Shown here in pieces: positions 41,128 through 52,519 of a DNA stretch of 64,000 nucleotides. The DNA is taken from contig NZ_JAGHQP010000003.1 of NCBI RefSeq assembly GCF_017744255.1, positions 186,001-250,000 on the forward strand. Reading direction: 5' to 3'. The stretch's first letter is position 1; each line of letters opens with the position of its first letter. A program made the translations under genes and the position numbers. The notes under the pieces are model-generated. The model ran no database searches and was not told the origin of the DNA. It saw nothing but the letters and a program-made list of their open reading frames with translations. The stretch comes from Brevundimonas sp. A19_0 (lineage in GTDB: Bacteria > Pseudomonadota > Alphaproteobacteria > Caulobacterales > Caulobacteraceae).

Positions 41128-42981
41128 TCATCCAGTGCCTGCACCGGGTGGAATGGGATCGGCAAGCCAGGGGACTTTCTCTGAGGTGCGGACGGAAGGG
41201 CCAAGGATCTGTGGATTCTGATTAAAGTTCAGCCGCGAAAGCTGCCCTCCTACCTTGGCGATCAATTCGTCGAATCTCAATGCGCCCTTCTCCTCCCGGA
41301 GGATTTGATGGAAGCTGAAGGTGAAGGCGCCGTAGCTGGTCGCGCCGTGCCGGTACTCATAGGACAGCTCATGCTCGGCGCAGGCCTCGATGATGAGCGG
41401 TAGATAGGGGCCGGGCTCGGACTCGACCTTCCTGATACGCGCATAGGTCTGTGACGACATGGGGCGCAGCGCGACGGCCCGGCCCAGTCTACGTGTCGCC
41501 GAGTCGGACCCGACCCAGGCCGCCTGGTCCTCTTTGCGGGCGAATTTGTCCACCAGCGGTTCGAAGTCGCGCGGAACCCACATCTTCTCCTCCCGATGCC
41601 ACTTCAACTCCCTGTGCCGGATGTCGTCCGGCGGTGTCAGACCTCGCGCACGGGCGCCGCCGTCACGGTGCATCCCGCCGGAGTGGCAACAGTCGAAGAT
41701 CATGGCCAGGTGGGTGTCATAGGGCAGCTGGCTGTACAGCTGCTGTATTTGCCGGTCGGCGATGCAGCGCTCTTCGGTCCAGTCGAAATCCGCGGGGCAG
41801 AGCACCTCCATGAACGATGCCGGCTTTTGGTCGAAACTGTCGTAGATCGGGATGCGCGCGCCGTGACCGCTGAAATAGAAGACCAGCTGATCCTCGGGCC
41901 CGGCGTCGTCGAGCAGCCATTCCAGCCGCTGCAGGATCCCTTCCGTCGTCGCCCGCCGATCCAGCACCGTGCGGATGTCGTCTGGCGAGAATCCGCAATC
42001 CTGCAGAAGGGAGCTGATGGCGAACACGTCGTTCACACAGCCTTCCAGCCGATCCTTCTCGGCCGGGTAGTCGTTGATGCCGACCAGCAGTGCGCGACGC
42101 CGGCCTCGGGTGGACACAGCCTTGGTCGATGGGGATCTGACGCCTTTTGTCAGGGCGCCCACCCGCATTGTCTGATCCTCGAACTGCGCCAGACTGATCG
42201 ATTTGTCGCCGGCGGCGCGATCCGCCAGGGGCTGCCACAGGCCGGCGACTGTGACCGGATGTTCGAAATATCCCCGGGCGGAGTGGCCTCCGTCCTTCGT
42301 GCCCTGCTCGTCAAGGAACTCGCGGAAGGGGGTCAGCAGACGGGTGAAGTTGTTCGGGTCAGGCCGATAGGTGATGTCCGCCGTCAGGACCGGGTCGTGC
42401 TCGTTGTACAGATGGCGCCAGGCGTTAACCTTCAGCCGCTGCAAGCGGCCGCCCGCCAGCGTGCCTACGACGCAGGGGTTGTTGATCTGCGAGCCCAATG
42501 TGACGTAGGTCGCGCGGCCCAGCACGTCCGCCGCCTGCTCGGCGTCGGGGTGGGTCAGGGCGTTGTAGGTAATCAATGACCCGAGACTGTGGGCCAGGAT
42601 CACGTCCGGCTGCCACTCGGCCACACGCTCCAGAAAGCGGGCGCGGACCTTGGTCTTGAACTCCTCGTCCTCCAGCCACGCCACGACGTAGCCGACCGTC
42701 GCTACCCATTTGGATCCCGGTACGCCCTTTTGCCTGCGGAACGGCGATGCCACGCAACTCGCCAAAAGACGAGCTGCCGATCGCGCATATTCTCCGAGAT
42801 CCTGTCCCGTGGCGAAGAACAGATCGTCATAATTCAGGAAGTCGAACTCCAGCGGCACATCGCGTCGCGGCATGGCCTTGCGTACCGACGCTTCCCAGCC
42901 CGCCTCCCAGTCGCCGTGCTTGCCACCATCCCGATGGTCGCCCAATCCGTGGACGCCCATGATTCTCAGCGTGCTCACCAT
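41128..42981 (-). CDS. Serine hydrolase fused to caspase-like (metacaspase) protease
   Basis: A 617-residue cytosolic two-domain protein. The N-terminal alpha/beta hydrolase (about 1-250) starts RIMGVHGLGDHRDG, has nucleophile Ser132 in the GxSxG variant ILAHSLGSLI, a candidate Asp196 in YNEHDPVLT and His in GGHSARGYFEHP. The C-terminal peptidase C14 domain (about 293-600) has RALLVGINDYP, NDVFAISSLLQDCGF, catalytic His373 in YFSGHGARIP and Cys432 in IFDCCHSGGMH, plus EACAEHELSYE and GAFTFSF, all typical of metacaspase-like bacterial C14 proteins. No signal peptide or membrane segment. A strong GGGGAGG precedes ATG 42981. It lies between tkt and purT. The combination suggests a regulated protease coupled to lipid or ester hydrolysis; a role in defence or cell death is inference. 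Confidence 0.85.
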   Translation of the reverse strand: MVSTLRIMGVHGLGDHRDGGKHGDWEAGWEASVRKAMPRRDVPLEFDFLNYDDLFFATGQDLGEYARSAARLLASCVASPFRRQKGVPGSKWVATVGYVVAWLEDEEFKTKVRARFLERVAEWQPDVILAHSLGSLITYNALTHPDAEQAADVLGRATYVTLGSQINNPCVVGTLAGGRLQRLKVNAWRHLYNEHDPVLTADITYRPDPNNFTRLLTPFREFLDEQGTKDGGHSARGYFEHPVTVAGLWQPLADRAAGDKSISLAQFEDQTMRVGALTKGVRSPSTKAVSTRGRRRALLVGINDYPAEKDRLEGCVNDVFAISSLLQDCGFSPDDIRTVLDRRATTEGILQRLEWLLDDAGPEDQLVFYFSGHGARIPIYDSFDQKPASFMEVLCPADFDWTEERCIADRQIQQLYSQLPYDTHLAMIFDCCHSGGMHRDGGARARGLTPPDDIRHRELKWHREEKMWVPRDFEPLVDKFARKEDQAAWVGSDSATRRLGRAVALRPMSSQTYARIRKVESEPGPYLPLIIEACAEHELSYEYRHGATSYGAFTFSFHQILREEKGALRFDELIAKVGGQLSRLNFNQNPQILGPSVRTSEKVPWLADPIPPGAGTG

Positions 42982-43052
42982 CTTTGAACCTCCCCACAGG
43001 TTGGCTCAACTTACAGGAGAATTCAGGGCAAGGCTATATTCGACGAACTGCG

Positions 43053-45068
43053 TTATGCATGAGCCTTGGATAGCCGCGCTTTCACCTCGGAGACCACGGC
43101 CTCGGCGGTGATGCCGAACTTGTCGTAGAGCACTTCGGCCGGGGCGCTGGCCCCGAAGCTCGACATGCCGACGAAGCCGCCGTCCTCGCCGATGAAGCGG
43201 TCCCAGCCCTGGCGGATGCCGGCCTCGATGGCGACCCGGGCCGTGCCCTTGCCGATCACCTTGGTCTGATAGGCCTTGGTCTGCTGGTTGAAGAGTTCGA
43301 ACGAGGGCACCGAGACCACGCGGGTCGGGACGCCGTCAGCCTCGAGCTGTTCGGCGGCCTTGAGCGCCAAGGCAACCTCGGTGCCGGTGGCGAACAGGGT
43401 GGCCCTGGCCTTGGCCGAGGCGGCGCGCAACTCGTAAGCTCCCTTGGCCGACAGGTTTTCGGTCGCGGCCTCGGTTCGCACGGCCGGCGTTTTCTGGCGC
43501 GACAGGGCAAGGGCCGAGGGGCCGTCGGCCTTCTCCAGCGCCAGACGCCAGCACTCCATGGCCTCGACCGTGTCGGCGGGGCGGAAGACCTGCAGGTTCG
43601 GAATGGCGCGAAGCGCAGCCAGATGCTCGACCGGCTGGTGGGTCGGGCCGTCCTCGCCGAGGCCGATCGAGTCGTGCGTCAGGACGTGGATGACCCTGAT
43701 GCCCATCAGGGCGGCCAGCCGGATCGACGGGCGGCTGTAGTCCGAAAACACCATGAAGGTGCCGCCATAGGGGATGATGCCGCCGTGCAGCGCCATGCCG
43801 TTCATGGCCGCGGCCATGCCGTGCTCGCGGATCCCCCAGTTGATGTAGCGCCCGGCATAGTCAGGGGCGTCAAAGGTCTCGGTCCCCGCGACGAGGGTGT
43901 TGTTCGAGCCGGTCAGGTCGGCCGAGCCGCCGATCAGTTCAGGAATGGGCTCGAACAGGGCGCTGAGCGCCGCGCCCGAGGACTGGCGCGTGGCCTGGGC
44001 CGGTTTGGCCTCGACCGTCTTCGCAATGGCGGCGTCCAGGTCGTCAAAGGCGTCGTCGGGCAGGCCACCGGCCATGGCGCGCACGAAGTCGTCGTAGAAC
44101 TCGGAGTCCTCCAGCCGCTCTTCCCAGGCCTGACGGGCCTCTGCGCCCCGGCGACCGACCTTGCGCCAAGCCTGCATGACGGTCTCGGGAATCTCGAACG
44201 GCGCGTGCGGCCAGTCCAGCGCCTTGCGCGTGGCGGCGATCTCGGTGTCACCAAGGGCGGCACCGTGGGTCTTGTGGCTGCCTTCCATGGTGGCGGCGCC
44301 GCGCCCGATCCTGGTCTTGCAGGCGATCAGGGTCGGCTTGTCCTGACGGGTCGCCCACTTCAGCGCCGACTTGGTGGCGGCCGTGTCGTGCCCGTCGATG
44401 GCCTTCACCGCCCAGCCGGCCGCCTTGAAACGGGCCTTCTGATCCGTGGCGTCCGACAGGCTGACGGCGCCGTCGATGGTGATGGCATTATCGTCCCACA
44501 GCACCGTCAGCTTGTTCAGGCGATAGCGGCCGGCCAGCGCGATGGCCTCCTGCGAAATGCCTTCCATCAGGCAGCCGTCGCCGGCGATCACCCAGGTGCG
44601 GTGGTCGACCAGATCCTCACCGAAATGCGCGGCCAGATGGCGCTCGGCCATGGCGAAACCGACGGCATTGGCCAGACCCTGACCCAGCGGGCCCGTGGTC
44701 GTCTCGACACCGGGCATGTGGCCATACTCGGGGTGACCGGCGGTCTTCGATCCCCACTGGCGGAAGTTGGACAGCTCGTCGCGGGTTGCCGCCTCATAGC
44801 CCGTCAGGTGCAGCAGGGCGTAGATCAGCATCGAGCCGTGCCCGGCCGACAGGATGAACCGGTCGCGGTCGGCCCAGTCGGGGCGGCTGGCATCGAACTT
44901 CAGATATTTCGAGAACAGGACGGTCGCCACATCGGCCATGCCCATCGGCATGCCGGGGTGGCCGCTGTTGGCCTTTTGGACGGCATCCATGGCCAGCATA
45001 CGGATGGCATCGGCCATCTGCTTCTGGGTAGCCTTCGGCGGGGTGGAATCGGCTTTGGCCACGGGCAA
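43053..45068 (-). CDS. tkt: Transketolase
   Basis: A 671-residue thiamine-diphosphate enzyme transferring two-carbon ketol units. Features are [51 protein letters not shown], the ThDP motif [13 protein letters not shown]...[24 protein letters not shown] with the catalytic Glu and a late [23 protein letters not shown]. The divergent zauP-zapA genes begin 93 bases away. Confidence 0.96.
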   Translation of the reverse strand: MPVAKADSTPPKATQKQMADAIRMLAMDAVQKANSGHPGMPMGMADVATVLFSKYLKFDASRPDWADRDRFILSAGHGSMLIYALLHLTGYEAATRDELSNFRQWGSKTAGHPEYGHMPGVETTTGPLGQGLANAVGFAMAERHLAAHFGEDLVDHRTWVIAGDGCLMEGISQEAIALAGRYRLNKLTVLWDDNAITIDGAVSLSDATDQKARFKAAGWAVKAIDGHDTAATKSALKWATRQDKPTLIACKTRIGRGAATMEGSHKTHGAALGDTEIAATRKALDWPHAPFEIPETVMQAWRKVGRRGAEARQAWEERLEDSEFYDDFVRAMAGGLPDDAFDDLDAAIAKTVEAKPAQATRQSSGAALSALFEPIPELIGGSADLTGSNNTLVAGTETFDAPDYAGRYINWGIREHGMAAAMNGMALHGGIIPYGGTFMVFSDYSRPSIRLAALMGIRVIHVLTHDSIGLGEDGPTHQPVEHLAALRAIPNLQVFRPADTVEAMECWRLALEKADGPSALALSRQKTPAVRTEAATENLSAKGAYELRAASAKARATLFATGTEVALALKAAEQLEADGVPTRVVSVPSFELFNQQTKAYQTKVIGKGTARVAIEAGIRQGWDRFIGEDGGFVGMSSFGASAPAEVLYDKFGITAEAVVSEVKARLSKAHA

Positions 45069-45161
45069 CCTCTCGGGACGCGGGGAAGAAAAAGGGGGGC
45101 GGGGCCGCTTTACCCCGACGCGCGGACGGGTTCTATAGGGATTCCGGAGGATGTGACACCG

Positions 45162-45419
45162 ATGGCCGACGCCACCACGGCTGCGAAAGCCCGTATCGAC
45201 AAGGCTCTCGCCCTGCTGGAACGCCGCATGCAGGATCTCAGGGCGCGCCCCGCCTCGGCGCCCCCGATCGGGGACGACGACCTGTTCGCGCCGAGGGCCG
45301 ATGCGGGACGTCTGGCCGAGCTGGAGGACGCCGGCCGCGAGGCCCGCGCAGCGCTTGCCGCCTCCGCCGAGGCCATCCGGGCGATCCTGGCGGATGACGC
45401 GGGCGAGGGGGGCGCCTGA
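45162..45419 (+). CDS. zauP: ZauP-like coiled-coil protein (upstream of zapA)
   Basis: An 85-residue coiled-coil protein ([46 protein letters not shown]). In Caulobacter the gene directly upstream of zapA encodes ZauP, which works with ZapA to focus the FtsZ ring. Identity is inferred from gene order, size and coiled-coil character. ATG 45162 lies 11 bases after GGAGG. The stop overlaps the zapA ATG by one base. Confidence 0.75.
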   Translation: MADATTAAKARIDKALALLERRMQDLRARPASAPPIGDDDLFAPRADAGRLAELEDAGREARAALAASAEAIRAILADDAGEGGA

Positions 45420-45733
45420 TGGCCACGGTGACCGTCGAGATCAATGGACGCCCGTATGCTGTCGGATGCGCCGACGGACAGGAGGATCGCGTGCGCCAGC
45501 TGGCGGCCCAGTTCGCGGGACATGTCAGCAATGTCGCCGCAGAGGTCGGCCATGTGGGGGAGCTGCGTTTGTTCCTGATGGCCGGGCTGATCCTCGCCGA
45601 CGAACTGCAGGAGGCCCGCTCCGGCGAGGCTCCGGCCCGTCCCGCCGAGGCGGCGCCCTCTGACGCCGGTGTGGCCGAGGCCCTGAATGCGGTTGCCGCC
45701 CGTATCGAGAAGATCGCCCAGTCGATCACCTGA
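45419..45733 (+). CDS. zapA: Cell division protein ZapA
   Basis: A 104-residue FtsZ-binding protein that bundles protofilaments at midcell. It begins [32 protein letters not shown], followed by a long coiled coil ([24 protein letters not shown]). The tail is Ala/Pro-rich then helical. Translationally coupled to zauP; a short GAGCG/CGCTC hairpin follows the stop. Confidence 0.92.
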   Translation: MATVTVEINGRPYAVGCADGQEDRVRQLAAQFAGHVSNVAAEVGHVGELRLFLMAGLILADELQEARSGEAPARPAEAAPSDAGVAEALNAVAARIEKIAQSIT

Positions 45734-45769
45734 GCGATTTCGCTCGCATGGCCCCCCGAGTGAAGATTG

Positions 45770-45985
45770 AGGGCGGCCATTGTCCGGCCACACCGGCACG
45801 CCTATCTTGGACCCCGGCGGGTCATGCTGTGGCTCACGTCGAGGGCGACTAATCCTTGCGACCTTAATTCTCTCATAGGGAGCTGTCCCTGTTCGGGCTC
45901 GAGGGCCTGGGCACACGGCGCCCACCTGGTAAGCCAGGTCGAGAGGATTGAAAGCTCCTCACGGTTCTTGCGGCGCCGCCAACTT
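45770..45985 (+). ncRNA. ssrS: 6S RNA (approximate ends)
   Basis: The 368-base gap between zapA and ygfA has no gene and is the conserved location of 6S RNA, which binds sigma-70 RNA polymerase in stationary phase. It contains hairpins TGGGC...GCCCA (45909-45924) and ACCTGG-TAAG-CCAGGT (45925-45940), a GAGAGGATTGAAAGCTCC stretch like alphaproteobacterial 6S 3' arms, and a pairing of GGGAGCT (45878) with AGCTCCT (45953). The 5' boundary is uncertain; GGCGGC near 45771 could pair with GCCGCC near 45975. The remainder up to 46101 shows no further feature. Confidence 0.55.
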
Positions 45986-46101
45986 TATTCTCCGCCCTAT
46001 CGCTCGCCGCGCGGCGGCTCACTGCTTGAGGGCGAGGCCGATCCCCGTCATCCTCGGACTTGATCCGAGGATCGGGTTGGCAGTTCGCATCCGGACAATC
46101 C

Positions 46102-46647
46102 ATGACCGACAAACAGGCCCTGCGATCCGAAATGCGCGCGCGCCGAAAGGCCCTTGCGCTTGTGGCCCCGTATGCCGCCGAACGGCTGGCCGGGTTTGCC
46201 GATGACCTGCCGGGCGCGGTGGTGCACGCGCTCTACCTCCCGATCGGGGCCGAGATGGATCCGCGCCCGCTGGCGGCGCGTCTCGCCTATGAAGGCTATG
46301 ACCTCTGCCTGCCCGTGGTCACGGCCCCCGACACGCCCCTGATCTTCCGCTGGTGGCGCCCCGGAGATGACCTCGCGCCCGACGCTGCCGGCATACCGGC
46401 TCCCTTGCCTTCGGCGCGCGAGATGCAGCCCGAGCTGATCCTGACGCCGCTTCTGGCGTTTGATGGGGCCGGCGGGCGACTGGGGCAGGGCGGCGGCTAT
46501 TACGACCGGACGTTTGCGGCTCGCCCCGAGGCCTTGCGGGTGGGCGTGGCTTATGCGGGGCAGCGGGTCGACCGCCTCAGCCTGCTGGATCACGACATTC
46601 CGCTGCATGGCGTTCTGACCGAGACGGGCTATACCGCCCTCCCATGA
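46102..46647 (+). CDS. ygfA: 5-formyltetrahydrofolate cyclo-ligase
   Basis: A 181-residue ATP-dependent enzyme converting 5-formyl-THF to 5,10-methenyl-THF (also called fau or MTHFS). It shows KQALRSEMRARRKAL, HALYLPIGAEMDPRPL, and the ATP/folate loop DGAGGRLGQGGGYYDRTFA. ATG 46102 (MTDKQ) is chosen; the in-frame extension upstream lies in the 6S RNA gap. The zapA, 6S RNA, ygfA order is conserved in many proteobacteria. Confidence 0.93.
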   Translation: MTDKQALRSEMRARRKALALVAPYAAERLAGFADDLPGAVVHALYLPIGAEMDPRPLAARLAYEGYDLCLPVVTAPDTPLIFRWWRPGDDLAPDAAGIPAPLPSAREMQPELILTPLLAFDGAGGRLGQGGGYYDRTFAARPEALRVGVAYAGQRVDRLSLLDHDIPLHGVLTETGYTALP

Positions 46648-46675
46648 CGCGCACCTGTTCCTCCCGGTCGGCCGC

Positions 46676-47515
46676 ATGAGGCTGGCATTCTTCGGCGATG
46701 TGGTCGGAAAGTCCGGCCGCGATGGCCTGTCCGACCACCTGCCCGGCCTCAGGCGCGACCTGAAGCTCGATTTCGTGGTGATCAATGCCGAGAACGCCGC
46801 AGGGGGCTTCGGCATCACCGAGAACACCGCGCGTGATCTGTTCGACGCCGGGGCCGATGTGCTGACGCTCGGCAACCACAGCTGGGACCAGCGCGAGGCC
46901 CTGACCTACATTGTGCGCGAACCGCGCCTGATCCGGCCGGTGAACTATCCCCGACTGATGGATGCCCCGGGCCGTGGCGCCGATGTGTTCACGACCTCCG
47001 ATGGCCGCAGGGTGCTCGTGATCAATGTGCTGGGCCGGGTGCACATGGACCCGATGGACGACCCGTTCAGCGCGGTCGAGCGGGAGCTGGAGGCCGCGCC
47101 TCTCGGGGTGGTCGCCGACGCCGCCATTGTCGACATTCACTGCGAGGCGACGTCCGAGAAGATGGCCATGGGCCATTTCTGCGACGGGCGCGCCAGCCTG
47201 GTGGTCGGGACCCACACCCATGTGCCGACCGCCGATTGCCAGATCCTGCCGGGCGGCACGGCCTATCAGACCGATGCCGGCGGCTGCTGCAACTATGACT
47301 CGGTGATCGGCAACGACAAGGAAGAGCCCCTGCGCCGCTTCACCACGCGGCTCAGCGGGGGCCGCTACCAGCCGGCTTCCGGCCCCGCGACCGTTTGCGG
47401 CGTCTATGTCGAGACTGATGACCGCACCGGTCTGGCCACCCGCGTCGAACCGATCCGCGTCGGCGGCCGCCTCAGTCAGGCCGTGCCTGCGGTCCAGCTC
47501 CCTCAGAACCCCTGA
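46676..47515 (+). CDS. YmdB-family metallophosphoesterase
   Basis: A 279-residue calcineurin-like phosphoesterase of the TIGR00282 (YmdB) family, a cyclic-nucleotide phosphodiesterase in Bacillus. Metal-binding motifs: LAFFGDVVGKSGRDGL, INAENAAGGFG, TLGNHSWDQRE, DIHCEATSEKMAMG and VGTHTHVPTAD. Starts 29 bases after ygfA. Overlaps the leftward NTF2-like gene tail to tail by 13 bases. Confidence 0.93.
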   Translation: MRLAFFGDVVGKSGRDGLSDHLPGLRRDLKLDFVVINAENAAGGFGITENTARDLFDAGADVLTLGNHSWDQREALTYIVREPRLIRPVNYPRLMDAPGRGADVFTTSDGRRVLVINVLGRVHMDPMDDPFSAVERELEAAPLGVVADAAIVDIHCEATSEKMAMGHFCDGRASLVVGTHTHVPTADCQILPGGTAYQTDAGGCCNYDSVIGNDKEEPLRRFTTRLSGGRYQPASGPATVCGVYVETDDRTGLATRVEPIRVGGRLSQAVPAVQLPQNP

Positions 47516-47859
47516 CGGAAAAAATAGGTCGTGCGCTCGCGGATCAGGCCGCCTTCAAGGCGATAGGCGTCGGCGAAGCGCTCGTGGATGGGCGCTCCGT
47601 CATGACCCCGGCCCTCGACCAGACCCATGGCGACGACGCGATCCCCCTCGCAGACCACGTCGTCGATCAGGATCTGCGAGGTCTTGGCGCTGCGATGCCG
47701 ACGATAATAGTCCACGACCGCCTCGCGCCCCGACAGGATGGGCTGCCCGGGGCGGCGGTAGATCACCTGCGGGTGGAGGCAGGCTTCCAGCACATCGTGG
47801 TCGCCCATTTCGATGGCCGCCAGCGAGCGCTCGACGATGGTCCGGGCCTTGAGCGTCAT
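47503..47859 (-). CDS. SnoaL/NTF2-like protein
   Basis: A 118-residue protein of the SnoaL-like NTF2 fold: ARTIVERSLAAIEMGDHDVLEACLHPQVIYRRPGQP, LSGREAVVDYYRR, and paired strands ending IRERTTYFF. Substrate unknown. ATG 47859 (MTLKART) is chosen as the fold starts there. Confidence 0.82.
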   Translation of the reverse strand: MTLKARTIVERSLAAIEMGDHDVLEACLHPQVIYRRPGQPILSGREAVVDYYRRHRSAKTSQILIDDVVCEGDRVVAMGLVEGRGHDGAPIHERFADAYRLEGGLIRERTTYFFRQGF

Positions 47860-47935
47860 GGGGTCAGCCTCCGGTGACTTTCGCGCAGCATCATGATCCT
47901 GCTGACAGGCCGGTTGAGCAGCGCTAGCGTCAGAT

Positions 47936-49078
47936 ATGCCCAGTCTTGCCGACCTGATCCATCCCGTCAGCCCTGATCGTTTCCAGAACGAGATCGAGGG
48001 GCGTGTGCCGCTGCATATTCCGGCTGAGGGCCCCGTCGCAGACGCACGCCGGGCGCTGCTCGACTGGGATACCTTCAACGGACTGCTGAACCAGAGCTCG
48101 ATCTGGACCCATTCGACCCTCAAGCTGGTCCACAGCGGACAACCGCTCGACCCGGAAGCCTATTGCTCGGAAGTCCAGTCCATGTCGGGGCCTGTGTTCC
48201 GTCCGTCGCCGGCCCGGGTGCAGGTGATGGCCGCCATGGGGGCGACGATTGTTGCCAACGACGTCGGTGCCCTGACCCCCGCGCTCAGGGACATCTGCTC
48301 GACCCTGCGCCATGCCTGGGCGGCGTCGGTCGCGGCCAATATCTATTGCTCGTTCAAGGGCGTGCAGGGCTTCGGCCCCCACTACGACACCCACGACGTC
48401 TTTGCCGTCCAGACCGAGGGCGAGAAGGTCTGGCGCCTGTACCGCAATCGCGAGCCCGATCCGGTCGACTATCCGGGGGAGGGTGAGGAGGCCCGTCGAT
48501 ATCTGGCCTCGGCCTGCGGTCCCCTGATGCAGGAAGTGCGCATGCGGCCCGGCGACGTCCTGTACCTGCCGCGCGGCTGGTACCATGACGCTCTGGCCGC
48601 GGACGGCCCGTCGCTGCACGTGACGTTGTCGGTCACGCCCCTTTACGGACGCATCCTGTTTCGCCTGCTGGAATCGGCGGCCATGCAGGACCCGGCCTTT
48701 CGGGCCTGGCTGCCTCCGGCTGGCAAGGACGAGGGAAAGCCGCTTGCAGATCAGCTTGCCGATCTGGGCCAACGGCTGGCCCGCCTGACAGCCAGCCCGG
48801 CTTTCGCCCGGGAAATCGCCATGACCCAGGAACGGCTGATGGGCCGGGGCGCAGACTACCGCCTGCCAGAGCGCCCCGCGCTGACCGCCTATGCGCCGAC
48901 GGGGCTTCTGCCGCCTGCGGTCCGCGGACCGGCCGCAGTCGCCATGGAATGGGCCCTGTCCCAACCCCGGTTCGCCCTTGAGGACATGATCGCCCAGTTC
49001 GATTTCGTGCCGGAGGCGGATATGCGCGCGGCGGTCGACGCGGCCGTCAAGGCCGGTGCGCTGAAGCCGGTTCAATAG
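47936..49078 (+). CDS. JmjC/cupin-4 oxygenase (ROX-like)
   Basis: A 380-residue 2-oxoglutarate/Fe(II) dioxygenase-like protein of the ribosomal-oxygenase (YcfD-type) group. Metal ligands: His149 and Asp151 in FGPHYDTHDVF and His217 in LPRGWYHDA; the 2-OG core shows AVQTEGEKVWRLYR and MRPGDVLYLPRGW. The C-terminal part (about 260-380) is helical and may be the dimer/winged-helix portion, although it was not recognised. Substrate (possibly a ribosomal protein) is inference. Confidence 0.85.
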   Translation: MPSLADLIHPVSPDRFQNEIEGRVPLHIPAEGPVADARRALLDWDTFNGLLNQSSIWTHSTLKLVHSGQPLDPEAYCSEVQSMSGPVFRPSPARVQVMAAMGATIVANDVGALTPALRDICSTLRHAWAASVAANIYCSFKGVQGFGPHYDTHDVFAVQTEGEKVWRLYRNREPDPVDYPGEGEEARRYLASACGPLMQEVRMRPGDVLYLPRGWYHDALAADGPSLHVTLSVTPLYGRILFRLLESAAMQDPAFRAWLPPAGKDEGKPLADQLADLGQRLARLTASPAFAREIAMTQERLMGRGADYRLPERPALTAYAPTGLLPPAVRGPAAVAMEWALSQPRFALEDMIAQFDFVPEADMRAAVDAAVKAGALKPVQ

Positions 49079-49083
49079 ACGAA

Positions 49084-49112
49084 CACCCGGATGCAGGGCG
49101 TGCATCCGGGTG
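49084..49112. terminator. Perfect 12-base inverted repeat between convergent genes
   Basis: CACCCGGATGCA / TGCATCCGGGTG with a five-base loop, between the JmjC gene (+) and katG (-). No T-run but strong and placed to end both transcripts. Confidence 0.55.
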
Positions 49113-49137
49113 CCGAAAGGACGATCGGGTCTGAAGG

Positions 49138-51402
<2,265 letters not shown>

Positions 51403-51451
51403 TTAGTCTATTTTATTGATCGCCACCATAAGCGAAACATATGGCGCGTGG

Positions 51452-52393
51452 TCAGTCCGCCCGCTGGACGATGACGCCCACCGAGGTTGTGACAAATCCC
51501 GCAACAGACAGCCGAAGGTGCGGGTCGTTCCGATACGGCGGAATGTCGACATATCGGTCCACCGGGCCGTCGCCCGCGTCCAGATCAAGTGGCATGACGC
51601 GGTGGCCGTCCGCTCGAAGACGCTCGACCAGCGTCTGAAGATCGCGCCGACGATAAAGGACCGTGCCGCCCTCCGACAACGTCAGCTCGTCCGAAGTCAG
51701 ATTCAGTTCGGTCGTATGGACGGCGACCCCGCCGGGCCGAAGCGTCTCCAGAGAGCGGGCGATGAAGTCCATGCCGGCCTGCAAAGAGCCCAGGTGTTCC
51801 AGGGCACAGGCTGACCAGCAGAAGTCATATCCCTGCAAGTCGTCAGGGACGGCGTTCATGTCGACGGGCCGGAAAGAGACCGACCGATCAAAGACGTCGG
51901 GCGGGCAAAGAGCCGGCCTGCTCAGCGCGACCTTGCCCGGAGCGTGCTGACCGGACCCGGCCCAGCCGGTGTCGACGGCGCCGTCGGCCGCCTGATCCGT
52001 CGCCGTAATCATGCAGCCCCGGGCCGCAAAGCAGGCTGACAGCGGTTCGCGGCCCACGCCGAAGCCCAGACCGCGTGAGCCCTCGATCAGCAGCCCCCGC
52101 TCGTGCAGGGCCTGACAGATGAACACCAGCTCCCAGAGTTTCCGGTGGTAGCCGGGATGGGCGCCCAGTTGAGTGCACCACCAGGCAAACCAGCCGGTCT
52201 CGAAGTGGCTCTGGCGACAGGCCGGCGACGACCGGAACACGTTTCGGCCAGGCCGGGGACGGGGGTGAGCAGGGGGACCGCCGCGCCAATGCTGCTCAGC
52301 CGGAAGCATCTGGCCCGCGAGCGCCTCGATCTGACGCTCCAGCAAGGCGACCCGGGCTTGCAAGGCGGCCAGCGCCTCGTCACGCTCATCCAT
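51452..52393 (-). CDS. SAM-dependent methyltransferase-like protein
   Basis: A 313-residue protein. N-terminal short coiled coil (DEALAALQARVALLERQIEALAGQM). The central region resembles a class I methyltransferase: GSRGLGFGVGREPLSACFAARGCMITATDQ as the SAM-binding loop (G-rich then acidic), YDFCWSACALEHLGSLQAGMDFI and ETLRPGGVAVHTTELN. Often seen with sugar/lipid biosynthesis but no such neighbours here. ATG 52393 with GAGG upstream. Confidence 0.78.
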   Translation of the reverse strand: MDERDEALAALQARVALLERQIEALAGQMLPAEQHWRGGPPAHPRPRPGRNVFRSSPACRQSHFETGWFAWWCTQLGAHPGYHRKLWELVFICQALHERGLLIEGSRGLGFGVGREPLSACFAARGCMITATDQAADGAVDTGWAGSGQHAPGKVALSRPALCPPDVFDRSVSFRPVDMNAVPDDLQGYDFCWSACALEHLGSLQAGMDFIARSLETLRPGGVAVHTTELNLTSDELTLSEGGTVLYRRRDLQTLVERLRADGHRVMPLDLDAGDGPVDRYVDIPPYRNDPHLRLSVAGFVTTSVGVIVQRAD

Positions 52394-52519
52394 CAAGAGG
52401 TTCCTCGCCCATCCAGAGGTTGTCACCCTAGCAGGGCATTTGTCCCGGTTCGACCTCAAAGGCCGTGTTTCGGTGCCTTCGCAGTTGCAAAACGGGCGCC
52501 CGCGTCACATCTGGCCTGA

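Noticed and set aside
43623..45161. Open frame extending zauP upstream across tkt
   Set aside because: It is antisense to an intact transketolase; only the part from ATG 45162 fits a coiled-coil protein with a ribosome binding site.
49084..49112. Perfect 12-base palindrome as an attachment or regulator site
   Set aside because: Its place between two convergent stops is explained by termination; no second copy or promoter is nearby.
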